Shown here one piece after another: positions 24,062 to 31,930 of a stretch of 64,000 bases of DNA; within the stretch, counting starts at the first letter, position 1; each line of letters begins with the position of its first letter. The position numbers and the translations under genes were made by a program. The notes beneath the pieces were generated by a model. The model saw only the letters and a list, made by a program, of their open reading frames with translations, did not search any database and was not told the origin of the DNA. The stretch spans positions 248,001 to 312,000 of the forward strand of contig NZ_JBFOHP010000002.1 in NCBI RefSeq assembly GCF_040907265.1, in the 5' to 3' direction. The stretch comes from Streptomyces sclerotialus. Its GTDB lineage: Bacteria > Actinomycetota > Actinomycetes > Streptomycetales > Streptomycetaceae.

Positions 24062-25090
24062 TCAGGGCGGCTGGATGCGCTTCTTGGCCGAGCCGCCGCG
24101 CCCGCCTGCACCGCCTTTGCCCGACCGGGACGAGGCGCTCTTGGCCGTCTTCTTCTTGGCGGGTGCGGCTTTCTTGGCGCTGGCTGCCTTCTTGCCGCTG
24201 GTCGTCTTCTTGGCGGTGGCCGTCTTCTTACCGCTGGTCGACTTGTTGGCGGTGGCCGTCTTCTTGCCGCTCGTCGACTTGTTGGCGGCAGCCGTCTTCT
24301 TGGCGGTGGCCGTCTTCTTGGCGGCAGCCGTCTTCTTAGCGGTAGCCGTCTTCTTGGCGGTGGGCCGACCGGGTGAGGCCTTCGGGGCCGCCGTCTCCTC
24401 GGCGGTGGCCGTCCTCTTGGCCGCCGACTTCTCAGCCCCCGCCACATTTCCGGTCGTGTCCGTCACTCCGGCAGCCGTCCCGCCCGCCGCCTCGGCCGTG
24501 CGTCCCGCGCTGCTGCCCACGCCCTCGACCGCGTGCCCGGCGATGCCGCCCACGTCCTGCACCGTACGGCCCGCCGAGTCGGCCAGGGCCCCGGCCGCGG
24601 CCCCCGCGCCCTGACCCACGCCTTCGAGCGCTCCGCCGGCGCTGCGGCCCAGCTCCCCCGCTGCCGTCCCCGCGCCCTGGCCGACCTGCTGAACAGCTCC
24701 CCCGGCGCCGCGCCCCACCTCGCCCAGCGCGGTCCGGGCGCCGCCGCCGACATCGCGGGCCACGTCACCGACGGCGTTGGTGACGGACTGGATGATCTGC
24801 GGATTGTTGTCGATGGTTTCCAGTACCCGCTCGATGATCGCCGCCACATTGTCCAGCCGTACCTTCAGCAGCGCCTGGGCCTCCACACCCTTGATGGTGA
24901 GCTGCACCCTGCCCAGGTCCACGTCCGCACCGACGTTGAGTTTGAGCAGATCCAGAACCTCGGCCTGCAGGGACACTCGGGCACGGAGATCCTCGACCTC
25001 CAGTTCGATCTCGTCGACCTGGAGAGCGGGGACATCGAGAACGACATCCGGATCCACGGCTTCCCAGGGAATCTCGGCGTCGTCGTCCAT
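24062..25090 (-). CDS. Protein with amphipathic helices and a histone H1-like Lys/Ala tail
   Basis: 342 residues from the ATG at 25090 (GGAG just upstream). Residues 1-100 are a conserved-looking domain: VDEIELEVEDLRARVSLQAE, VLDLLKLNVGADVDLGRVQL, LLKVRLDNVAAIIERVLETI. Residues about 110-235 are Gly/Ala-rich repeats of the GVGQGAGAAAGALADSAGR type. From about 240 on the chain is a basic tail of Ala-Lys-Lys-Thr repeats, like the C-terminus of histone H1 and of actinobacterial HupB. The tail should bind DNA or RNA without sequence choice, and the N-terminal helices could bind a partner or membrane. Function not established. Confidence 0.75.
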   Translation of the reverse strand: MDDDAEIPWEAVDPDVVLDVPALQVDEIELEVEDLRARVSLQAEVLDLLKLNVGADVDLGRVQLTIKGVEAQALLKVRLDNVAAIIERVLETIDNNPQIIQSVTNAVGDVARDVGGGARTALGEVGRGAGGAVQQVGQGAGTAAGELGRSAGGALEGVGQGAGAAAGALADSAGRTVQDVGGIAGHAVEGVGSSAGRTAEAAGGTAAGVTDTTGNVAGAEKSAAKRTATAEETAAPKASPGRPTAKKTATAKKTAAAKKTATAKKTAAANKSTSGKKTATANKSTSGKKTATAKKTTSGKKAASAKKAAPAKKKTAKSASSRSGKGGAGGRGGSAKKRIQPP

Positions 25091-25230
25091 TACTCCGCCC
25101 TTCACACTGACCAGGAGACGTAAGAATTCCCTGGCAGATGCCACATATCTTCCACTGTCCAGATATAGACCAGCACGTCGCGGTGCGCGAACGCTCCGGT
25201 ACTAGTGGCAGCCCGCGGGACCGAGGAAGG

Positions 25231-25595
25231 TCATGCGGGCCAGGTCGTCCGTCGGCTGGAACGGAGCCTGGAGGGCAGGTAGCCGTCCATCAGCTGGCGC
25301 AATGCCGGACCGACCTGCTCGGGGATGTGGACGGCAGGACGGTCGCCCGGTGTGGCCCCGGCTAGCTGGTACAGATGCGCTCGGGCATCCGTGTCAGGGT
25401 TAGCGCGCGGCTGAGGGCGTCGAGCACCTGGGGTGAGGGGTTGCGTTCGCGTCCTTGTGCCAGGCGGGTGTAGTAGTCGGCGTTCACGCCGGCCAGGACG
25501 GCGACCTGCTCGCGGCGCAGGCCGGCGACTCGGCGGGGCCCGTAACTCACGATGCCGACGTCCTCCGGCAGCAGGCCGGCGCGGCGTGTCGGTGG
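25231..25595 (-). pseudogene. Frameshifted N-terminal fragment of an MmyB-type XRE regulator
   Basis: The minus frame reads RRAGLLPEDVGIVSYGPRRV then AGLRREQVAVLAGVNADYY and TRLAQGRERNPSPQVLDALS, the full HTH of MmyB regulators without its first helix. At about 25401 the frame breaks: one base missing in ctgacacgg (expected ctggacacgg) shifts to DARAHLYQLAG ... PEQVGPALRQLMDG, the normal continuation, in another frame. The ligand-binding domain is absent. Third decayed member of this family in the window. Confidence 0.7.
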
Positions 25596-25649
25596 TCGAC
25601 GGCCGGCAGCCGGCAGCCGACAACCGGTCGGGAGTCACCAGTGCGAAGA

Positions 25650-26141
25650 TCAGGCGGGGGCGCGGAGTACCTGGCCGGGGTAGATCTGGTCGGGACCGGA
25701 CAGTACGGGGCTGTTCGCGTCGAGGATCTTGCGGCTGGCTTCGGCGTCACCGTAGATCCGTTTTGCGACGTCGGTGAGCGATTCGCCCTCCTGTACGGTC
25801 ACGAATCGCGGCTTCATACCTTCTTGGCCAACCGTGATGCGGTCCTCCACCCTGGCTACCCCGACCACGTTGCCCAAGGCGAGCAGGATTTTCTCCTTCT
25901 GCTCCTGCATGGCGGCGTCGCCGCTGACGATCGCCGTCATTCCCGCTACGTCGACGTGGAAGTGATCACAAGTCAAGCCCAGGTCTTCCAGGCGCGCTTT
26001 GAGCTGAGAGGCGACAACGACCGGTTCGACCGGTTCGACTGGTTCGACAGCTTCGACCGGTTCATTGGCCGAGGGGGAAGCCAGTTGGCGGTCTGTCTGC
26101 AATTGGTGCCCCGCCTCAGGAACGAACTCGTATGTTGTCAT
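25650..26141 (-). CDS. BON-LysM protein (YgaU/Kbp-like)
   Basis: 163 residues from the ATG at 26141 (AGAGAGGG upstream). After a linker with three Glu-Pro-Val repeats comes a BON-like domain (ASQLKARLEDLGLTCDHFHV, VSGDAAMQEQKEKILLALGN, VVGVARVEDRI) and a C-terminal LysM domain (FVTVQEGESLTDVAKRIYGD ... LSGPDQIYPGQVLRAPA). This BON-then-LysM order and length match the YgaU/Kbp family, which in E. coli binds potassium. No signal peptide is visible, so it is probably cytoplasmic. Confidence 0.88.
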   Translation of the reverse strand: MTTYEFVPEAGHQLQTDRQLASPSANEPVEAVEPVEPVEPVVVASQLKARLEDLGLTCDHFHVDVAGMTAIVSGDAAMQEQKEKILLALGNVVGVARVEDRITVGQEGMKPRFVTVQEGESLTDVAKRIYGDAEASRKILDANSPVLSGPDQIYPGQVLRAPA

Positions 26142-26359
26142 GCCCTCTCTCACTCTCCCCGGGGTCTTCGTCCGATGAGCGTGCCACCGTCCGCCGTGCC
26201 CCGGAAGCCACATCCCGAACACCGGCGCGTCGGGCCGTCACGGCAGAGCAGTACCAGTATCGCTGTCGCGCCGGCGCCGTACGCCGACTCGGAGCAGGTC
26301 CCGTAGCCGGACGAGGGCCCGCGGCATTCACGGACCCTCTCGGGTTCAGGCCGAGGTGT

Positions 26360-27442
26360 TCAGCCGGCCAGGTGAGTGATGAGCGCCTTGGTGACGTCTT
26401 CGGTGGTGGCGGTGCCGCCGACGTCACGGGTGAGGATGCCGGCGGCGGTGGTGGCCTGGACGGCCGCATTCAGCCGGGCGGCCTGCTCGGGAAGGCCGAA
26501 GTGATCGAGCATGAGGGCGGCGCTGCCGACGGCTCCGATGGGATTGGCGAGGCCCCGTCCGGCGATGTCGGGGGCCGAGCCGTGTACGGGCTCGAACATG
26601 CTGGGGAAACGGCGCTCGGGATTGAGGTTCGCGCTGGCGGCGAGACCGAGACTGCCGGCGAGCGCGCTGCCGAGATCGGAGAGGATGTCGGCGTTGAGGT
26701 TGGAGGCGACGACGACGGAGAGCTCCTCGGGCTTGAGGACGAACTTCGCCGACATCGCGTCGACCAGCACGCTCTCGGTCTCCACATCCGGGTATTCCGC
26801 GGCGACGCGCGTGAACACGTCGTCCCAGAGGACCATGCCGTACTGCTGCGCGTTGCTCTTGGTGACGCTGGAGACCTTGCGTCGGTCCCGGGTACGGGCG
26901 AGGTCGAACGCGAAGCGCATGATGCGCTCGCAACCCACCTCGGTGAACAGGGCCGACTGGACGGCAACTTCACCTCCGGGGCCGCGGCCTGCGAGGTTAC
27001 GGCCGCCGAGTCCCGCGTACTCGCCCTCGCTGTTCTCGCGTACGACGACCCAGTCGAGCGCGGTGTCGTCGGCCTTGCGCAAGGGGCTCTGGACGCCGGG
27101 CAGGAAGTGCACCGGGCGGACGTTGGCCCACTGGTCGAAGGACTGGCAGATCTTCAGGCGCAGGCCCCAGAGGCTGATGTGATCGGGGACGGTGGGCCAG
27201 CCGACCGCTCCGAAGTAGATCGCGTCGAAGTCCTTGAGCCGGTCGAGGCCGTCGTCGTCGATCATCTTGCCGGTCCTGGCGTAGTAGTCACAGCCCCAGG
27301 GGAACTCCTCCCAGTCGAAGGCGAAGGCGCCGTTTGAGTCCTCGGCCAGGGCGTCCAGAACGGTACGGCCTGCGGCCACGACCTCGGCGCCCACACCGTC
27401 GGCGGGGATGGCGGCGATGCGGAATGTGCGGGGCTGGGTCAC
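26360..27442 (-). CDS. Tartrate/D-malate dehydrogenase (isocitrate/isopropylmalate dehydrogenase family)
   Basis: 360 residues from the GTG at 27442 with AGGAGG 4 bases upstream. Family signature: IAAIPADGVGAEVV, the substrate segment SLWGLRLKICQSFDQWANVR, VVVRENSEGEYAGLGGR, the metal-binding VVASNLNADILSDLGSALAG and FEPVHGSAPDIAGRGLANPI. The LRLKICQ..WANVRP form is that of tartrate dehydrogenase/decarboxylase and D-malate dehydrogenase rather than LeuB. It would oxidise tartrate or D-malate with NAD and a divalent metal. It is read after a divided LysR gene in the same direction and near DctA, so the three form a dicarboxylate use unit. Confidence 0.9.
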   Translation of the reverse strand: MTQPRTFRIAAIPADGVGAEVVAAGRTVLDALAEDSNGAFAFDWEEFPWGCDYYARTGKMIDDDGLDRLKDFDAIYFGAVGWPTVPDHISLWGLRLKICQSFDQWANVRPVHFLPGVQSPLRKADDTALDWVVVRENSEGEYAGLGGRNLAGRGPGGEVAVQSALFTEVGCERIMRFAFDLARTRDRRKVSSVTKSNAQQYGMVLWDDVFTRVAAEYPDVETESVLVDAMSAKFVLKPEELSVVVASNLNADILSDLGSALAGSLGLAASANLNPERRFPSMFEPVHGSAPDIAGRGLANPIGAVGSAALMLDHFGLPEQAARLNAAVQATTAAGILTRDVGGTATTEDVTKALITHLAG

Positions 27443-27582
27443 GGGGCCTCCTGCGTGAGCTCGACGGGGTCTTCCTCGTCTTCGTCTTTCTGGTTCTTGA
27501 GTCAACACAGGGGTGCGGGAGGCCGTCCAAGACGTGCTTCCGATACGACGTATAGGCAGAGCCGATGGATGCGGGGACGGGG

Positions 27583-27660
27583 CCTCGCGGGAGTCTCTCG
27601 CGGACGCCTCTCGCGGGCGTCTTTCGCGGGCGTCTCTCGCGGACGCCTCTCGCGGACGCC
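27583..27660. repeat. Six-unit 13-bp tandem repeat before the LysR stop
   Basis: Units such as tctcgcggacgcc, exact or with one to three changes, run up to the base before the LysR stop codon. Confidence 0.9.
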
Positions 27661-28572
27661 TCAGTGCGCCGGCGCGGTGGCCTGGGTTCGCCGGTGGGCG
27701 AAGGAGTGCGTCAGTTGGAGGAAGGAACGTGCCGCGGGGGTCAGATGTGCGGACAGGCTGATCATGGCGACATGGAGGTAGGCCGTGTTCTCGATCGGGG
27801 CGACCACGGCTCCGCAGCGCCTCGCGAGCCGGGTCCACGCCGAGGGGAGCACGGCGATGCCGACTCCGGTCAGGACCAGCGGGAGTATCGACGTCCGGTG
27901 GTCGACGACCGTGACGATCTCGGCACCTGTGCCTCCGGCGGTGATGTCGTCGACGATGCTCCGCATGAGGCTGCCGGGGCGGGAGGCTATGAGCTTGTGT
28001 CCGGCCAGGTCGCCGGGGCGGACGGCGACATCGTCCTGGAGTGTGCCGCCCGGTGCGGCAACGGCCACGAACGGCTGCTCCTGGACCGGCAGGACATCCA
28101 CGCCGACGGCCGTGCTGGGCTCGGCCGAACCCAGCAGGCCCAGCTCGCAGGCGCCGCTGCGCACCAGGGACACGACCTCCTCGGGTGTGAAGGCGGCCCG
28201 CGTGCTCACCGTCACTCCCGGGTGCCGCTCGGCGAAACGGTGGATGAGGGTGCTCAGCGGCTCGATCCCCGGGGAGGGCATGGACGCCACCTCCACCGTG
28301 CCCCGGCGCAGTCCGGACAGGGAGGAGGCGGCGTCCCGTACGGCCGCCATGTCGCGCAGGACCCGGCGGCTGGGCCCGAGCAGTTCGGTACCCGCCTCGC
28401 TGAGGACGACCCCGCGGCCCACCCGGTGGAAGAGTGCGACCCCGAGGTCCGCCTCCAGGTTGGCCATCGCCTGCGACAGCGACGGCTGAGCCACGTGCAG
28501 CGCAGCTGCGGCCTTACTGAATCCGCCGTGCTCGGCGATGGCGAGGAAATACTCAAGCTGCCTGGCGTCCAC
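27661..28572 (-). CDS. LysR-family regulator of the dicarboxylate cluster
   Basis: 303 residues, GTG start at 28572. HTH: MDARQLEYFLAIAEHGGFSK and ALHVAQPSLSQAMANLEADL; the effector-binding domain covers about 92-295 with VEVASMPSPGIEPLSTLI and GVGIAVLPSAW. Length is standard. It lies between dctA and the tartrate/D-malate dehydrogenase gene, all on one strand, like DmlR with dmlA in other bacteria. The GGTAACC-rich region just upstream is a likely place for its own operator. Confidence 0.92.
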   Translation of the reverse strand: MDARQLEYFLAIAEHGGFSKAAAALHVAQPSLSQAMANLEADLGVALFHRVGRGVVLSEAGTELLGPSRRVLRDMAAVRDAASSLSGLRRGTVEVASMPSPGIEPLSTLIHRFAERHPGVTVSTRAAFTPEEVVSLVRSGACELGLLGSAEPSTAVGVDVLPVQEQPFVAVAAPGGTLQDDVAVRPGDLAGHKLIASRPGSLMRSIVDDITAGGTGAEIVTVVDHRTSILPLVLTGVGIAVLPSAWTRLARRCGAVVAPIENTAYLHVAMISLSAHLTPAARSFLQLTHSFAHRRTQATAPAH

Positions 28573-28624
28573 GGCACCTCCGATGGCGGAGTCATGTTCG
28601 GTAGCCGCAGCCTATCGATCCGGC

Positions 28625-28698
28625 AGTAACCAGTTACTGGTTACCCCTTACCGGTTACCCATCACCGGTAACCAGTTATCGGTAACCAGTCATCGCTT
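28625..28698. promoter_or_regulatory. Cluster of GGTAACC/GGTTACC elements between dctA and lysR
   Basis: GTAACCAG-TTA-CTGGTTAC is a perfect inverted repeat; TTACCGGT/ACCGGTAA forms a second; CGGTAACCAGT occurs twice as a direct repeat. At least six GGTWACC-type units lie in 75 bases, 50-125 bases upstream of the LysR start and 65 bases past the dctA stop. Operators or a terminator; a multimeric regulator site is possible. Confidence 0.55.
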
Positions 28699-28763
28699 CG
28701 GCAGAGTTACAGCGGCCGGCCACGGTGTGGACCCGCACTCCTCGTTGCCGGGCCAGGTCACCG

Positions 28764-30197
28764 TCACTGTGGTGCCACCTCCGCTCCGTGCCGCCCGCCC
28801 CTTACCTGCTCGAGGCCGTCAGCGTTGCCGCCGGCATGCTGCTCCGTAACCTTGGCCGAACCGGCGAATCCCCCGATCGAACCGGCGGGAACTTCGTGCC
28901 GCCCGGCCAGCACCGCGCGGGCCCGTTCGAGATCGAGGTTGTTCTCCCACCTGGCGACGAACAACGTGGCGACCGCGTTGCCGTAGAAGTTCACCAACGC
29001 CCGGCACTCCGACATGAACTTGTCGATGCCGAAGATCAGCATGATGCCGGCAGCCGGAACATGGCCCACCGTCGAAAGCGTCGCGGTCAGCGCGATGAAA
29101 CCGCCGCCCGCCACACCTGCTGCGCCCTTCGACGTCAGCAGCATCACCGCGAGGAGGCCCAGCTGCTGCCCGACCGACAACGGAGTGTCCGTGGCCTGCG
29201 CGATGTAGAGCGTGGCCAGCGACAGGTAGATGGCCGCGCCGTCGAGATTGAAGCTGTAGCCGGTCGGTACGACGAGCCCGACCGTGGACCGCTCCACGCC
29301 CATGAACTGCAGCTTGCGCATCAGCCCCGGAAGCGCGGGCTCGGCCGTCGAGGTCCCCAGGACCAGGAAGAACTCGTCTTTGAAGTACCGGAAGAGCTGG
29401 AAGATGTTCAGCTTCACGAAGGCGGCCAGGACCGCGCCCAGCACCACCACGACGAACAGGACCGATGTGACGTAGAACAACGCGATCAGCGAGCCGAGGC
29501 TGGTCAGGGTGGAAAGCCCGAACTTCCCGATGGCGTACGCCATCGCGCCGAACGCGCCCAGCGGTGCGGCCTTCATGACGAAGGCCAGGACCTTGAACAC
29601 CACTTCGGTCAACCGGTTCACGCCGGCGGTGATCGGCTCGCCGACCTTGCCCACGCTCTTGAGCGCGATACCGAAGAGCACAGCAAGGAAGATGACCTGG
29701 AGGATGTCCCCTTCGACGAACGCGCCGAAGAAGCTGTGCGGCACCAGATCGGTCAGGAACTCCCACCAATACTGGTGTTCACCGCTCTTGATGTACTGGT
29801 CGGCCTCATCCGAGGTACTGATCGCGGACGCGTCGGCGTGCACACCGTCGCCGAGACGGAAGATGTTGATGGCGACCAGCCCGGTCAGCAACGCGACGAT
29901 CGTGCCCACCTGGAAGTAGGTCAGGGCCTTGATGCCGGTCAGGCCGACCTTCTTCAGATCCGCGACGCCGGCGATTCCGCCGATGATCGTCAGGAACACG
30001 ATCGGCCCGATCAGCATCTTCATCGCCGTGATGAAGGTGGTCCCGATCGGCTCCATCGAGGTGGCGAGATCCGGCCATCGCCAGCCGAGGAGGATTCCGA
30101 TGACGATCGCCACCAGCACCTGCACGTACAACTGCCGCCACCATGGTTTCGCCGGCGTTCCGCCTTCCACTGCGGCAGGTGCTGGGGTCTGCGTCAT
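28764..30197 (-). CDS. dctA: C4-dicarboxylate transporter DctA
   Basis: 477 residues from the ATG at 30197, with GGAGGAGG 5 bases upstream. A DAACS-family symporter with eight or so membrane segments and two hairpins: MKMLIGPIVFLTIIGGIAGV, the Ser/Thr-rich LGTSTAEPALPGLMRKL, the highly conserved VVPTGYSFNLDGAAIYL, TSKGAAGVAGGGFIALTATL and FGIDKFMSECRALVNFYGNA. It would take up succinate, fumarate, malate or tartrate with protons or sodium. The C-terminal tail is long and polar. It is first in line before LysR and the dehydrogenase; the repeat cluster in between may separate transcription. Confidence 0.95.
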   Translation of the reverse strand: MTQTPAPAAVEGGTPAKPWWRQLYVQVLVAIVIGILLGWRWPDLATSMEPIGTTFITAMKMLIGPIVFLTIIGGIAGVADLKKVGLTGIKALTYFQVGTIVALLTGLVAINIFRLGDGVHADASAISTSDEADQYIKSGEHQYWWEFLTDLVPHSFFGAFVEGDILQVIFLAVLFGIALKSVGKVGEPITAGVNRLTEVVFKVLAFVMKAAPLGAFGAMAYAIGKFGLSTLTSLGSLIALFYVTSVLFVVVVLGAVLAAFVKLNIFQLFRYFKDEFFLVLGTSTAEPALPGLMRKLQFMGVERSTVGLVVPTGYSFNLDGAAIYLSLATLYIAQATDTPLSVGQQLGLLAVMLLTSKGAAGVAGGGFIALTATLSTVGHVPAAGIMLIFGIDKFMSECRALVNFYGNAVATLFVARWENNLDLERARAVLAGRHEVPAGSIGGFAGSAKVTEQHAGGNADGLEQVRGGRHGAEVAPQ

Positions 30198-30606
30198 TGC
30201 AACCTCCTCCAGGCGCGAAGAGGGCACGGCCCAGCACGTTCACGTGAAACGACGCGCATCGCGGATTGTCACGAATCGCCACGCAGCGGCTCCGCGTACA
30301 GACGCCCGAGACCTGGGGCCGTAACCCACGTGACGCCGAGCCCGATCAGCGCCACGCATACTGGCAGCCACAGTGAACCCGGTCACACATGGCGGGGTCC
30401 ACGACCAAAAATCGATGGCCTGTATAGGCCTCGCCTATGAATCTCCGTGCCGTACCGCGCCGTACCGTGCCGTGGCGGGCTACGAGATACGGAGATGCAA
30501 GATATGGGGATGCGAGATATAGGAATGCGAGATACGGGGATACGGGCTACCGGTGCGGCGTGAAGCGATGGTCGCCATGGCGACCGGGCGCTGCTAGCTT
30601 GCGGCC
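30198..30606. other. Intergenic region with an imperfect tandem repeat
   Basis: No conserved frame. 30482-30545 contains imperfect 15-16-base units (gagatacggagatgcaa, gatatggggatgc, gatataggaatgc, gatacggggatac). The rest should hold the divergent promoters of dctA and the DinB-like gene. Confidence 0.6.
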
Positions 30607-31272
30607 GTGGATCTCTTCTCACGTAGCTGGACAGCACTGCGCACAGCGGTCGCCGAACTTCCGGACGAGGACTTCGCGCGGCCGTCCGGCTGCACCGGCT
30701 GGCTCGTACGGGACCTGGTGTGCCACCTGATCATCGACGCTCAGGACGTTCTGATCACCCTCGCCACCCCCGCCGACACGGAACCGACCCGGGACGCGGT
30801 GACCTACTGGAACGTCTCCGACACGCCGCCGACCGGCGACGACCCGCTCGACGCGCTGACCGTTCGGCTGGCTGCCGCGTACGAGGAGCCGCGGCTGCTC
30901 AAGTTCCATCTCGACGACGTCGGTTCCGCCGCCGGCCGCGCCGCCGTACTCGCGGATCCCGCGCTCCGGGTGAGTACTCGCGATGAGGTCCTCACCGCGG
31001 CCGACTACCTCTCCACGTACGTCCTCGAATGGACGCTGCACCACCTCGATCTGATCGCGCATCTTCCGGATGCGACGGATCCGCCCGCGGAGGGGCTCGC
31101 CCGGTCACGCGAAATGCTGGAAGAGATCGCCGGTACGGCGTTCCCCTCCTCGTTCTCCGACGCGGACGCACTGCTGATCGGCACCGGGCGGCGTGCCCCG
31201 AACGAAGCGGAGAAGACCGAGCTGAGCAAGCTGGGTGAGCCGGCCACGAAACTCCCGCTCATCCTCGGCTGA
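30607..31272 (+). CDS. DinB-like/maleylpyruvate isomerase N-terminal domain protein
   Basis: 221 residues from the GTG at 30607. A four-helix-bundle protein of the mycothiol-dependent maleylpyruvate isomerase type: DLFSRSWTALRTAVAEL, the block SGCTGWLVRDLVCHLIIDAQ with the first metal His, and YVLEWTLHHLDLIAHLP with the others. These proteins are metal-dependent mycothiol transferases common in actinobacteria, acting in detoxification or ring-cleavage pathways. The C-terminal part (RRAPNEAEKTELSKLG) is usual for the family. No pathway genes surround it. Confidence 0.87.
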   Translation: MDLFSRSWTALRTAVAELPDEDFARPSGCTGWLVRDLVCHLIIDAQDVLITLATPADTEPTRDAVTYWNVSDTPPTGDDPLDALTVRLAAAYEEPRLLKFHLDDVGSAAGRAAVLADPALRVSTRDEVLTAADYLSTYVLEWTLHHLDLIAHLPDATDPPAEGLARSREMLEEIAGTAFPSSFSDADALLIGTGRRAPNEAEKTELSKLGEPATKLPLILG

Positions 31273-31284
31273 GGAGACTGCTGG

Positions 31285-31728
31285 CATTTGCAGTGCTGTC
31301 GGCACTTGCGGACCTTGCGGCGCTTGCGGCACTTGCGGCACTTGCGGCACTTGCGGACCTTGCGGCGCTGTCGGCAGTAGTCAGATCGTGGTCATACCGA
31401 CGACGGCAGCCGATGAGGTCGACCGCTTCCCCCCGTACGCCCCGTTCGCCGCGCCGTACGTGACGGTGGCGATCGTCGGCACCGCCTGCGTCCAAGACGC
31501 GCTCGTGGCAGTGCTGATGCCGCTCACCATGGTGCAGCGCGGTGCGATCTTCACGGCACGTGCCTTCCGGTGAGTCGACACCATCAAGCATGACCATCAT
31601 CAGCGCACTGGTCGCCGCGGCCGCTTGCGTCGGCCGTAGGAGCGGCGTTCGCGATGCTCGTCATCATCATGCGTAGCCTCCTGTACAAGGCGACCGGGTT
31701 GCAGGCCGAGATGGCTGAGGTCATTTGA
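31285..31728 (+). pseudogene. Decayed DUF2975-type membrane protein gene
   Basis: Pieces in three frames add up to a DUF2975 protein: a possible first helix (LLAFAVLSAL, expanded by a 9-base repeat), then QIVVIPTTAADEVDRFPPYA and VTVAIVGTACVQDALVAVLM with RGAIFTARAF, where TGA at 31571 replaces a conserved Trp before VDTI; then TIISALVAAAAC; then GAAFAMLVIIMRSLLYKATG and MAEVI with TGA 31726-31728. At least two frameshifts and one nonsense change. Confidence 0.65.
31290..31378 (+). repeat. 9-bp tandem array (ggcacttgc type)
   Basis: About eight units of cttgcggca with some cttgcggac/gcgct variants. In one frame they read as Leu-Ala-Ala, like a membrane helix, and lie just before the DUF2975 remnant. 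Confidence 0.8.
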
Positions 31729-31850
31729 TGGCCATCATCGTCGGACTCGACCTCCTGCTCGCCAAAAGGCTGCCGGAGCACGGCTCGGACGACAGTTCGG
31801 ACGGCAGTTCGGGGGCTGCTCGGACGGCCGTTCGGATGGCCCCGCGATGA
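31728..31850 (+). pseudogene. Remnant of a YozG-type HTH gene
   Basis: The ATG overlaps the DUF2975 stop (TGATG), the usual arrangement of a DUF2975 gene with its small XRE partner. Only the first 14 residues, MAIIVGLDLLLAKR, fit the HTH family; the rest is repeat-derived Ser/Asp/Gly and stops at 31848-31850. Confidence 0.55.
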
Positions 31851-31930
31851 GCGGGCCCCTCGCCCAGCTGGTGGATTCCGGCGAGTGCGGCGGCCTGACA
31901 CCCGTGGAGTGCGGAGCCGTGGGGAGCCGT

